Below, piece after piece: positions 10,301 to 17,884 of a stretch of DNA of 64,000 nucleotides. Positions within the stretch are counted from its first letter, which is position 1; each line of letters starts with the position of its first letter. The notes beneath the pieces were generated by a model that was not told where the DNA came from, did no database searches, and saw nothing but the letters and a program-made list of their open reading frames with translations. The stretch comes from Janthinobacterium sp. J1-1 (GTDB lineage Bacteria; Pseudomonadota; Gammaproteobacteria; Burkholderiales; Burkholderiaceae_D), in assembly GCF_030944405.1 (NCBI RefSeq), contig NZ_CP132339.1, positions 5,518,001 to 5,582,000 of the forward strand, in the 5' to 3' direction. Made by a program: the position numbers and the translations under genes.

Positions 10301-11005
10301 TCATGCCTGGCTGGCCAGCGCTTCCTTGCGTATGAAATGCATGGCTTGCGGCTGGTCGACCAGCACGCACTGCTTGCCGGTGCGCTGGCAGTGGTCGTGC
10401 ACGCGCCAGTAGGCGTCGTGGCTGACGCAGCCGGTCTGGCAGATCACCAGGTCGGCCGCCACCAGGCTCGCTTCGAGCGCCGCCACGTCGTCGACGCCAT
10501 CATCGCCGCCCGCATGGTGCAGGAAGCGCCCGCCGGCCTGCTCGATGGCCTGCCGGGCGGCGTTGGCGCCGTCGATGGCCTGGCCCAAGTCCTGTCCGAT
10601 GCAGAGCACGGATTTTTCACGCACGCCGGCCAGCAGGTCTGCTTGCAGCGCCGGCTTGTTCGACAACGAAGGCGCCGGCACCCATTGCAAGCGCAGCAGC
10701 TCGCGCATCAGGTCCTGCACCCGTACACTGAGCCACTCGACGCGGCGCGCCAGTTTGACCCGTGTCGGCAAGCCGGGTGCGGCCGCAGCCAGTTCCGCCA
10801 GTTCTTCACGCGCCAGCGCCAGCCTGGTATCGCGGATCACGATCTGCGCCTGCGCGCGCATCAGCTGCGCTTCCAGTTCGGCGATACGCGCCGCCTGTTC
10901 GGCCAGTTGGGCGCTGCAGCGCGCCTGCGCCCGTCCATACGCACTCAGCAGCACGCGGTGCTCTTGCGCGATCATGTCCCCGGTACTCACCAATTTCTCC
11001 ATCAT
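10301..11005 (-). CDS. DUF2325 domain protein, probably iron-regulated
   Basis: 234 residues. The first ~115 are a coiled coil (AEQAARIAELEAQLMRAQAQI). Residues ~130-225 match DUF2325: a Rossmann-like strand VLCIGQD, then GGRFLHHAGG, LVAADLVICQTGCVSHDAYW and the C-terminal HCQRTGKQCVLVD. The biochemical role of DUF2325 is not established. A GGAGG ribosome site sits only one base before the first ATG, so the second ATG (11002) may be the real start. A Fur-like box lies 45 bases upstream, suggesting expression under iron limitation. Confidence 0.8.
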   Translation of the reverse strand: MMEKLVSTGDMIAQEHRVLLSAYGRAQARCSAQLAEQAARIAELEAQLMRAQAQIVIRDTRLALAREELAELAAAAPGLPTRVKLARRVEWLSVRVQDLMRELLRLQWVPAPSLSNKPALQADLLAGVREKSVLCIGQDLGQAIDGANAARQAIEQAGGRFLHHAGGDDGVDDVAALEASLVAADLVICQTGCVSHDAYWRVHDHCQRTGKQCVLVDQPQAMHFIRKEALASQA

Positions 11006-11049
11006 GCCTCCTTTGCCACTAGCCCCCGGCCACAGTCCATTGCATTATA

Positions 11050-11068
11050 AATGAGAATCATTACTATT
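11050..11068. promoter_or_regulatory. Fur-like box upstream of DUF2325 gene
   Basis: AATGAGAATCATTACTATT at 11050-11068 matches the core of the Fur consensus (AATGATAATCATT) with one mismatch in the 7-1-7 unit. It lies in the promoter region of the minus-strand DUF2325 gene. Regulation by Fur is inferred from sequence only. Confidence 0.6.
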
Positions 11069-11176
11069 CATGTATGAGCCGTGCTCGCGGTAGGGGTATG
11101 GTCCGGCATTGCCCCCACACCCTCGACCTCAATTGACAAACTGTCCATTTTCGATGGCTTTCAAGGCTGGCAAACC

Positions 11177-11221
11177 ACACAAAACTTACACAAACTGTGA
11201 ATACGTGTGTAGTTTTTGTGT
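11177..11221. promoter_or_regulatory. Large inverted repeat in the hicAB promoter (probable HicB operator)
   Basis: Arm ACACAAAACTTACAC (11177-11191) is mirrored by GTGTGTAGTTTTTGTGT (11205-11221), a near-perfect palindrome about 45 bases long. It runs into a TATGAT -10-like element at 11221-11226, only eight bases before the hicA ATG. HicB proteins bind palindromes over their own promoter, so this is the likely autoregulatory site. Confidence 0.7.
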
Positions 11222-11233
11222 ATGATTTACACC

Positions 11234-11416
11234 ATGGACAGCGCATACCTTATCAAACAACTCCAATCCGCTGGATGGGAACATGTGTCGACGCGCGGCA
11301 GCCATCACAAGTACCGCCATCCTGGAACCGGCAAATCCGTGATCGTTCCGCATCCAAAAAAAGACTTGCCGATAGGTACTGCCAATTCAATATTGAAACA
11401 AGCTGACTTGAAATGA
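11234..11416 (+). CDS. hicA: HicA mRNA-interferase toxin
   Basis: 60 residues, standard for HicA. The dsRBD-like fold carries the active-site histidine in TRGSHHKYRHP and the tail VPHPKKDLPIGTANSILKQA. It cleaves mRNA independently of translating ribosomes and is neutralised by HicB. The ATG at 11234 gives the canonical start MDSAYLIKQL. No Shine-Dalgarno is visible, and the -10-like TATGAT ends only seven bases upstream, so the transcript may be leaderless. It lies nine bases upstream of hicB. Confidence 0.93.
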   Translation: MDSAYLIKQLQSAGWEHVSTRGSHHKYRHPGTGKSVIVPHPKKDLPIGTANSILKQADLK

Positions 11417-11424
11417 GGCGATAA

Positions 11425-11808
11425 ATGTTTTACCCACTCTATGTATGGAAGGATACCAACAGCGCCTACGGCGCTACTTTTCCCGATCTGCCAGGCGTCC
11501 ATACCGCCGCCGACAAGCAAGGTGATCTTCAACATGCGGCGCAGGAGGCTGTCGAAACCATGTACGAAGACGAGGACAGTATTCCCGCCGCCTCGGCCAT
11601 CGAGCAATGGACTGGCGATGCGCAGTATGCGGGGGGTTTCTGGATGCTGGTCGACATCGATTTGTCGAAGGTGAGGACGAAACCGGTACGTCTGAATATA
11701 TCCCTGCCGGCAACCCTGCTGCGCGACATCGACGTGTTTGCGAAGTCACGCCACCTGAGCCGCTCGAGCTTTCTGGCGCAGGCAGCAATGAAAGCCATGG
11801 CGGAATAG
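11425..11808 (+). CDS. hicB: HicB antitoxin with C-terminal ribbon-helix-helix
   Basis: 127 residues. The N-terminal RNase-H-like HicB fold (YPLYVWKDTNSAYGATFPDLPGVHTAAD) binds the toxin. The C-terminus (VRLNISLPATLLRDIDVFAKSRHLSRSSFLAQAA) is a ribbon-helix-helix DNA-binding domain, which would contact the palindrome upstream of hicA. GAGG precedes the ATG. Both genes are intact, so the pair is probably functional. Confidence 0.94.
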   Translation: MFYPLYVWKDTNSAYGATFPDLPGVHTAADKQGDLQHAAQEAVETMYEDEDSIPAASAIEQWTGDAQYAGGFWMLVDIDLSKVRTKPVRLNISLPATLLRDIDVFAKSRHLSRSSFLAQAAMKAMAE

Positions 11809-11829
11809 CCAAGCTCGGCGCATGCGCGC

Positions 11830-13119
11830 TTATTGCTCCGCCAGCCACTCGCCCGCAAACCCCGCCTTCACCAGCCCATCGCGCAGATAGGTATTGCCGC
11901 GCATCAACCGCCATGGAAAATCGTGCAGGTGGTTGTCCAGCATCAGCAGCACCGGCCCGTCGTTGATGCCGAAGCGGTAAGGCGAGACCCAGCGTGGGCC
12001 CTGCTTCGTGACAAACACCGTCGAACGCGCATGGAAGATGTCGTGCTGCTGCGCCAGTGCCGGCAGCACGATCTCGGGCGCGAACGGCAGCGCGGCCGCC
12101 ACCGCCCATGGCGCCAGGGTGCCGTCGTCGATGCCATACGGTGCGCCACGGCCCGCATAGTCGCGGAAGCAGCGCCGCACGCCATGGGATTGCTGGGTGG
12201 CGGGACCGGGACCGTCGCTGGCGCTGATGCCCCAGCAGTGTTCGCCGTAGCCGGGAAAGCCGAGCGGATTGTCGAGCGCATAGCGCTGCTGCACCAGGGT
12301 CGCGCGGCGGCTGTTCTCAAAATAATCGAGAGCGTGGGCACGCATGAAATCGTCCTGGATGCCGTGCAAATCGAGCCAGGCATGCGACATCTGGTGGATG
12401 AACAGCGAGCCCGCGTACAGGTAATCGATGCCGTAGACGGACTTCCATTCGAAGCTGTCGGTCCAGGCATCGTAACTGGCCCGTTCGACGGGAAAGGTGG
12501 GCGAACCGAGCGCCAGCACGTACAGGATCAGCGCCTCGTCATAGCCGCGCCAGCATTTGCGCAAAAAACCCGTTTCCGGTTTCCAGCCATGACGCAGCAA
12601 CTGGCAGCGCGCGCGCATCCACTGCCAGTCCACCCGGCGATACAGGAAATCGGCCAGCGCGCGGATCTCCAGTTCGTCCTTGCCAGCGCCATTGAAGTAT
12701 GCGGCGGCAGCCAGCACGCCGGCGATCAACAGCGCCGTGTCGATGCTCGACAGCTCGCAATTCCAGGCGCGCCGGCCGTTGTCCATGTCGAGGAAGTGAT
12801 AATAAAAGCCCTTGTGGCCGGTCGCGGCGGGCGAGTCGCCCTGCTCGCTGCCGGCAAAGAACCGCAAGGTAGCCAAGGTGCGCTCGACGGCATCATCGCG
12901 TGCCAGCCAGCCGCGTTCGACGCCGACGCCATAGCTGGTCAAGGCCAGGCCGACGGCGGCGATGCTGGCCGGCCAGCCATGCTTGTCCTTGTCGCGGACC
13001 AGGCCATTGGCCGGGTTGACCTGCTCCATAAAATAGTCGAAGGCCGCGCGCTGCACGGCCAGCAGCATGACCTGTTCGTCGACAAGATCGGGCGGGAGAG
13101 GAAAACTGGCCGGTTTCAT
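11830..13119 (-). CDS. Glucoamylase-family protein (PF10091-type alpha/alpha barrel)
   Basis: 429 residues from ATG 13119. The sequence is the (alpha/alpha)6-barrel type found in beta-1,2-glucan-active and NdvB-related enzymes: FDYFMEQVNPANGLVRDK, then ASIAAVGLALTSYGVGVERGW, GFYYHFLDMDNGRRAWNCELSSIDTALLIAG, and EHCWGISASDGPG. These are hallmark blocks with several acidic candidates. There is no obvious signal peptide, so it may act in the cytosol. Substrate cannot be assigned from sequence; cyclic or linear beta-1,2-glucan is one possibility from the family. It is divergent from marR across ~135 bases holding a perfect palindrome. Confidence 0.85.
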   Translation of the reverse strand: MKPASFPLPPDLVDEQVMLLAVQRAAFDYFMEQVNPANGLVRDKDKHGWPASIAAVGLALTSYGVGVERGWLARDDAVERTLATLRFFAGSEQGDSPAATGHKGFYYHFLDMDNGRRAWNCELSSIDTALLIAGVLAAAAYFNGAGKDELEIRALADFLYRRVDWQWMRARCQLLRHGWKPETGFLRKCWRGYDEALILYVLALGSPTFPVERASYDAWTDSFEWKSVYGIDYLYAGSLFIHQMSHAWLDLHGIQDDFMRAHALDYFENSRRATLVQQRYALDNPLGFPGYGEHCWGISASDGPGPATQQSHGVRRCFRDYAGRGAPYGIDDGTLAPWAVAAALPFAPEIVLPALAQQHDIFHARSTVFVTKQGPRWVSPYRFGINDGPVLLMLDNHLHDFPWRLMRGNTYLRDGLVKAGFAGEWLAEQ

Positions 13120-13204
13120 GGAGGCGGGCGCGGGGCGCTTGGTGGCGATACAGGGCAGTATGGCAGCGAAGGCCAAATGTTGCCCACGGCGACGCGAACC
13201 ATTT

Positions 13205-13221
13205 ATATCACGTTGTGATAT
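13205..13221. promoter_or_regulatory. MarR-type palindromic operator
   Basis: ATATCAC-GTT-GTGATAT at 13205-13221 is a perfect 7-3-7 inverted repeat in the region between the divergent glucoamylase-like gene and marR. Its size and AT-rich arms fit MarR-family operators. It lies 34 bases before the marR ATG, so it probably mediates autoregulation and could also affect the divergent gene. Confidence 0.7.
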
Positions 13222-13254
13222 ATTGAGAGCCCTTCCTTTTGCCGGAACCCCGTC

Positions 13255-13680
13255 ATGCCACTCTCCCCCACCGCCCTGGGCAAAGCCGATTTCACCACCC
13301 TGTCGGAATTTCGCTACCAGATGCGCCGCTTCGAGCGCTTTTCCGACGATGTGATCCAGACCCATGGCATCACGCCGCTGCAATACCTGCTGCTGCTGCA
13401 TATCAAGGGCTATCCGGGCCGCGACTGGGCCACCGTGGGCGAGCTGGCCGAGCGGCTGCAGGCCAAGCCGCACGGCGTGGTGGCGCTGGTCACGCGCTGC
13501 GAAACGGCCAGGCTGGTGCAGCGCCGCCACAGCAGCACCGACCGGCGCCGCGTCGAAATCCACTTGCTGCCCGAGGGCGAGGCCCTGCTGGCCAAGCTAG
13601 CGCAGCTGCACCGCACCGAACTGCTGTCGCTGGCCGGCGTGTTCACCATCCCGACCGTGGCAGGAGAGCAGCATGAGTAA
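13255..13680 (+). CDS. MarR-family transcriptional regulator
   Basis: 141 residues with the winged-helix MarR fold. Helical dimerisation segments flank the HTH (TVGELAERLQAKPHGVVALVTRCE) and the wing (RRHSSTDRRRVEIHLLPEGEALL). Its last eight bases overlap the start of the ClC channel gene, so the two are translationally coupled and the regulator probably controls its own operon. The inducer is unknown. Confidence 0.9.
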   Translation: MPLSPTALGKADFTTLSEFRYQMRRFERFSDDVIQTHGITPLQYLLLLHIKGYPGRDWATVGELAERLQAKPHGVVALVTRCETARLVQRRHSSTDRRRVEIHLLPEGEALLAKLAQLHRTELLSLAGVFTIPTVAGEQHE

Positions 13681-15436
13681 AGTTCACTACGACAACCGGC
13701 GCGACTTCGACGGCCAGGCGCGGCTGATCCTGATCTCCAGCCTGGCCGCCGTGATCGGCGCGCTGAGCACCGTCACCGCCTGGGTGCTGCTGCACGCCAT
13801 CCATTTCTTCACCAATCTGTTTTTCTTCCAGCAGCTGTCTACCTCGTTCATGTCACCGGCGGGCCATGCGCTGGGTGCCTGGGTCATCGGCATCCCGGTG
13901 CTGGGCGGGCTGCTGATCGGCCTGATCGCGCGCTACGGCACCGAGCAGATACGGGGTCACGGCATTCCCGAGGCGATCGAGGCGATCCTGTTCAAGAAAA
14001 GCATGATGTCGCCCAAGGTGGCGGTGCTCAAGCCGCTCGCCTCGGCGATCGCCATCGGCAGCGGCGGCCCGTTCGGCGCGGAAGGCCCGATCATCATGAC
14101 GGGCGGCGCGGTCGGCTCCTTGCTGGCGCAGCATTTCCACCTGAGCGCCGGCGAGCGCAAGACCTTGCTGGTGGCCGGCGCCGTGGCGGGCATGACGGCG
14201 GTGTTCGGCACGCCGGTGGCGGCCTTGCTGCTGGCGGTGGAACTGCTGCTGTTCGAACTGCGTCCGCGCAGTCTTGCACCGGTGGCGATCGCCTGCGTGA
14301 TCGCCGGCTTCCTGCGCCCCCTGCTGATCGACAGCGGCCCGCTGTTCCCGCTGCACACGGCCGTGCTGCCGCCGTCGGCGCTGCTGTCGTGCCTGGTCGC
14401 CGGCCTGCTGTGCGGCGCCATGGCGTGGTTGCTGTCGACCTCACTGTACAAGGTGGAAGACCTGTTCCACCGCCTGCCCGTGCACTGGATGTGGTGGCCG
14501 GCCATCGGCGGCCTGGCCGTCGGCATCGGCGGCTACCTGCAGCCACGCGCGCTGGGCGTGGGCTACGACGTGATCGCCGACCTGCTTAACAACCATCTCG
14601 CCGCCGGCGCGCTGCTGGCGCTCTTGGGCGTGAAAGCCGTGATCTGGCTGCTGGCGCTGGGCTCGGGCACCTCGGGCGGCGTGCTGGCGCCGCTGCTGAT
14701 GCTGGGCGCGGGCCTGGGCGCTTTGCTCGGGCCCTATTTGCCCGGCAACGAACCGGCCATCTGGCCGCTGGTATTCATGGCCGCCACCCTGGGCGGCATG
14801 ATGCGCGCACCCATCATGGCGGTCGCCTTTGCGTTCGAGCTGACCTGGGACGCCAACGCCCTGCTGCCCGTGATGGCCGCCTCGGCCGTGGCCTATGCGT
14901 TTACGGTGATGTTCATGCAGCGCTCCATACTGACCGAAAAAATCGCCCGCCGCGGTTATCACATCTACCGCGAATACGGCATCGATCCGCTGGAACGCCA
15001 TAGCGTGGCCGAGGTGATGACGGCGCTGCCGGCCAGCATCGCCGCCGATATGCCTCTCGCCGAGGCCATGGCCAGCCACTTCGGCAGCACCCAGCGCCAC
15101 CGCGCCTTTCCCGTCACGCGCGACGGCGCGCTGGTCGGCATGGTCGACCGCGCCATCCTGGAGCAGGGTCTGGCCTCACACGCCGGCATGACGGTGGGTC
15201 AGTTGTTCGGCGCAAACATGCCGGTGGTGGCGCTGGCCGGCGAAACCTGCCGCACCCTGGCCACCCGCCTGGCCGTGCACGCGCTGGAACGGCTGCCGGT
15301 GGTCAGCGACGCGCACAGCCTGCGCCTGATCGGCATCGTCAGCCGCAGCGACCTGGTCAAGCCGGCGCTGGGCTTGCAGGCGGAGGAGTGGCAGCGGCAG
15401 GCGGTGCGCACGGTGTGGCCGTTTGGCGCGCGCTGA
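13673..15436 (+). CDS. ClC-family chloride channel/antiporter with CBS domains
   Basis: 587 residues. About ten to twelve hydrophobic helices span ~15-425, with ClC selectivity-filter motifs: GSGGPFGAEGPII, whose Glu occupies the gating-glutamate position, and the GSGTSGGVLAPLLMLGAGLGALLG loop. Residues ~450-575 hold two CBS motifs (SVAEVMTALPASI; MTVGQLFGANMPVVA), which commonly bind nucleotides and tune activity. It is an inner-membrane protein mediating chloride flux, probably with proton exchange. The coupling to marR (8-base overlap) is unusual for ClcA-type genes. Confidence 0.92.
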   Translation: MSKVHYDNRRDFDGQARLILISSLAAVIGALSTVTAWVLLHAIHFFTNLFFFQQLSTSFMSPAGHALGAWVIGIPVLGGLLIGLIARYGTEQIRGHGIPEAIEAILFKKSMMSPKVAVLKPLASAIAIGSGGPFGAEGPIIMTGGAVGSLLAQHFHLSAGERKTLLVAGAVAGMTAVFGTPVAALLLAVELLLFELRPRSLAPVAIACVIAGFLRPLLIDSGPLFPLHTAVLPPSALLSCLVAGLLCGAMAWLLSTSLYKVEDLFHRLPVHWMWWPAIGGLAVGIGGYLQPRALGVGYDVIADLLNNHLAAGALLALLGVKAVIWLLALGSGTSGGVLAPLLMLGAGLGALLGPYLPGNEPAIWPLVFMAATLGGMMRAPIMAVAFAFELTWDANALLPVMAASAVAYAFTVMFMQRSILTEKIARRGYHIYREYGIDPLERHSVAEVMTALPASIAADMPLAEAMASHFGSTQRHRAFPVTRDGALVGMVDRAILEQGLASHAGMTVGQLFGANMPVVALAGETCRTLATRLAVHALERLPVVSDAHSLRLIGIVSRSDLVKPALGLQAEEWQRQAVRTVWPFGAR

Positions 15437-15445
15437 AGCGGCGGC

Positions 15446-15928
15446 TCAGGACTGGGCGCCGCACTCAGGCTGCATGTTCTGCATGGCCGCCTTCATCTCT
15501 TCCGGCGTCACATCCTTGACGTGGCTGGCCAGCGACCAGCTGTGGCCGAAGGGATCGGTGACGATGCCGTAGCGGTCGCCCCAGAACTGGTTTTCCAGCG
15601 GCATCTTGACGGTGGCGCCGGCGGCGACCGCCTGTGCGAAGGCCCGGTCCACGTCCTGCACGTACATATGCAGGGTGACGGGCGTGCCCTTGAGCTTGTT
15701 GGGGCCGATGCTGCCATAGTCGGGAAACTCGTCGACCAGCATCAGGTGCGAGTCGCCGATCATGATCATGGCGTGCATGATCTTGCCGTCCGGCGTCTGC
15801 ATGCGTGCATCTTCGACGGCATTGAAGGCTTTTTTATAGAATTCGATGGCCTCGGCCGCGCCGTCGCAGACCAGGTGCGGGGTGATGGTATGCATGTCTT
15901 GGGGTATGGCTTGCACTTGTGCTGTCAT
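15446..15928 (-). CDS. VOC-family (PhnB/glyoxalase-like) protein
   Basis: 160 residues from ATG 15928, which has AAGGAG nine bases upstream; the frame extends 11 codons further without a site. It has a paired beta-alpha-beta-beta-beta fold: ITPHLVCDGAAEAIEFYKKAF, VTLHMYVQDVDRAFAQAVAAGA, and WGDRYGIVTDPFGHSWSLASH. This is the PhnB/YdhR-like VOC subgroup (DUF1428/3-demethylubiquinone-9 methyltransferase-like). Substrate unknown. It converges on the chloride channel gene nine bases away. Confidence 0.85.
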   Translation of the reverse strand: MTAQVQAIPQDMHTITPHLVCDGAAEAIEFYKKAFNAVEDARMQTPDGKIMHAMIMIGDSHLMLVDEFPDYGSIGPNKLKGTPVTLHMYVQDVDRAFAQAVAAGATVKMPLENQFWGDRYGIVTDPFGHSWSLASHVKDVTPEEMKAAMQNMQPECGAQS

Positions 15929-15961
15929 GATGGGCTCCTTGGGTTGAAACGCATAGGTCAT

Positions 15962-16228
15962 CTCACTGTAGCGCCGTGACTGAGCAACTCAAGCCATATT
16001 GGTATTATTTTTGAATATTTTTGGGTTTGTTTTAATGGCAGGAAAAAGCGGCGCAGGCTTGCCCGCAATCAGGCCAGGGGTGTGCTGGCTGCCAGTGCCT
16101 GATATGAGGGGGAGGCGTTGGCCGCTGCGCGGCCAACGTCGCCGCGCGGGGCGCGGCAGATGGGCGATTCGGGGAGGGCTGGGCCGGCATGGCCCAGCCC
16201 TTCGAATCCCACCGTTCCGTCCAGACAA
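15962..16228. other. Intergenic stretch without recognisable gene
   Basis: Between the VOC gene and the tRNA-Ser terminator no frame has a credible ribosome site or family pattern. A few short open frames occur only because of GC-rich sequence. The left part (15990-16035) is AT-rich, while 16080-16200 is very GC-rich with local inverted repeats (e.g. GCCGCTGCGCGGC) but no convincing functional signal. Confidence 0.6.
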
Positions 16229-16265
16229 ATAAAAAAGCCTCCCGCAGGGGAGGCTTTTTTATTTG
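16229..16265 (-). terminator. Rho-independent terminator after tRNA-Ser
   Basis: AAGCCTCCC and GGGAGGCTT-type arms (AAAAGCCTCCC-gca-GGGGAGGCTTTT) form a strong hairpin flanked by A and T runs, so it can stop transcription in both directions. It lies five bases beyond the 3' end of the tRNA-Ser gene on the minus strand. Confidence 0.9.
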
Positions 16266-16269
16266 ATTC

Positions 16270-16362
16270 TGGCGGAGACGGTGGGATTCGAACCCACGAT
16301 ACAGGTATAAGCCGTATGCATCCTTAGCAGGGATGTGCCTTCGGCCACTCGGCCACGTCTCC
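16270..16362 (-). tRNA. tRNA-Ser(GCT)
   Basis: On the minus strand the gene begins GGAGACGTGGCCGAGTGG and ends CGTCTCC-G-CCA, with the acceptor stem perfectly paired. The anticodon stem CATCC/GGATG encloses CTGCTAA, giving anticodon GCT (reads AGC/AGU). The long variable arm of class II tRNAs is present, and the T arm is GTGGGTTCGAATCCCAC. CCA is encoded. It lies downstream of lysC in the conserved core block. Confidence 0.96.
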
Positions 16363-16472
16363 TAGCTGATTACTCAACTATGTCGCTTCAGTAAGTTGCG
16401 CTGCAGCGACGAACGTCATAATATCGACTGCACCCTCTTTGGTCAAGGGCGTGGGGCGATATTTTTACTTGT

Positions 16473-17720
16473 TTAAGCTTTTTCCAGCTCGAACGCCTTG
16501 TGCAGAGCGCGCACGGCCAGTTCCATGTACTTTTCGTCGATCAGGACCGAGATCTTGATTTCCGAGGTCGAGATCATCATGATGTTGATGCTCTCTTCCG
16601 ACAGGGTGCGGAACATTTGGGAGGCGACGCCGACGTGGCTGCGCATGCCCACGCCGACCACCGACAGTTTCGACACCTTGGCGTCGCCGGTGATGCTGGC
16701 CGCGCCCAGTTGTTCGCGGTTCGCTTCCAGCACGGCCAGGGCGCGTGCATATTCGCCGCGCGAGACGGTGAAGGTGAAGTCCGTTTTACCGTCGACCGAC
16801 TGATTCTGTATGATCATGTCGACTTCGATATTGGCGTCGGCCACCGGTCCCAGGATGTGGTAGGCCACGCCCGGACGGTCAGGCACGCCGAGCACGGTGA
16901 TTTTGGCTTCGTCGCGGTTGAAGGCGATGCCGGAGATAACTGCTTGTTCCATGTTGGTGTCTTCCTCAAACGAAATCAGGGTGCCCGAATTGGCTTCTAC
17001 TTCCAAAGGCAGCATCGGGTCGGTCAGCGACGACAATACGCGCGTCGGGACGCGGTAGTTGCCGGCAAATTCCACCGAACGGGTTTGCAGCACTTTGGAG
17101 CCCAGCGAAGCCAGTTCCAGCATTTCTTCAAAGGTGATGGTCTTCAGGCGGCGCGCCTCGGAGACCACGCGCGGATCGGTCGTGTAGACGCCGTCCACAT
17201 CGGTAAAGATCAGGCATTCGGCCGCCTTCATGGCGGCGGCGATCGCCACGGCCGACGTGTCGGAACCGCCGCGGCCCAGGGTCGCGATATTGTCGTTCTC
17301 GTCGACGCCCTGGAAACCGGTAATGATGACAACCTTGCCGGCATCGAGGTCGCGTTTGACTTTTTCGTCATCGATCGACTGGATGCGGGCTTTGGTAAAG
17401 GCGGAATCGGTTTTGATCGCGACTTGCCAGCCAGCATAGGATACGGCTTGTTTGCCGATCGCCAGCAGTGCCATCGACAATAGGCCGACGGACACTTGTT
17501 CGCCTGTCGAGGCGATCATGTCAAGTTCACGCGGATCGGGTTGATCCATGATTTCCCTGGCCAGTCCAATCAGGCGGTTGGTCTCGCCCGACATGGCGGA
17601 TGGCACCACCACGATTTGATGCCCAGCGTCGTGCCACTTGGCAACGCGCTTGGCGACATTCTTGATACGGTCAGTCGAGCCCATCGACGTACCGCCATAT
17701 TTGTGGACGATTAAAGCCAT
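16473..17720 (-). CDS. lysC: Aspartate kinase
   Basis: 415 residues from ATG 17720 (MALIVHKYGGTSMG), the canonical start; the open frame extends 24 codons upstream without support. The amino-acid-kinase domain (~1-240) contains KYGGTSMGS, GRGGSDTSAVAIAAAM and FTDVDGVYTTDPR. Two ACT domains (~260-410) give feedback control by lysine and/or threonine. It phosphorylates aspartate, the first step toward Lys, Thr, Met and diaminopimelate. It lies downstream of tilS and accA in the same direction, the conserved Burkholderiales order. Confidence 0.97.
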   Translation of the reverse strand: MALIVHKYGGTSMGSTDRIKNVAKRVAKWHDAGHQIVVVPSAMSGETNRLIGLAREIMDQPDPRELDMIASTGEQVSVGLLSMALLAIGKQAVSYAGWQVAIKTDSAFTKARIQSIDDEKVKRDLDAGKVVIITGFQGVDENDNIATLGRGGSDTSAVAIAAAMKAAECLIFTDVDGVYTTDPRVVSEARRLKTITFEEMLELASLGSKVLQTRSVEFAGNYRVPTRVLSSLTDPMLPLEVEANSGTLISFEEDTNMEQAVISGIAFNRDEAKITVLGVPDRPGVAYHILGPVADANIEVDMIIQNQSVDGKTDFTFTVSRGEYARALAVLEANREQLGAASITGDAKVSKLSVVGVGMRSHVGVASQMFRTLSEESINIMMISTSEIKISVLIDEKYMELAVRALHKAFELEKA

Positions 17721-17884
17721 AAGAGTGAAGTTTCCGCTCAAGAAGAATAAAAAAGAGGGCTTTACTCTACATGCCGCAATGCAAAATAACAAGCTATTAA
17801 GCGCATTAGCTCATACCGATTACGCATATGGAAATAACCGATCCATGCAGTGTGCGCGCCAGCCCACACCGCATGGCAGGCCGC

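Noticed and set aside
15999..16327. Short plus-strand frames before tRNA-Ser
   Set aside because: No ribosome site, and they read through the tRNA terminator and tRNA antisense sequence.
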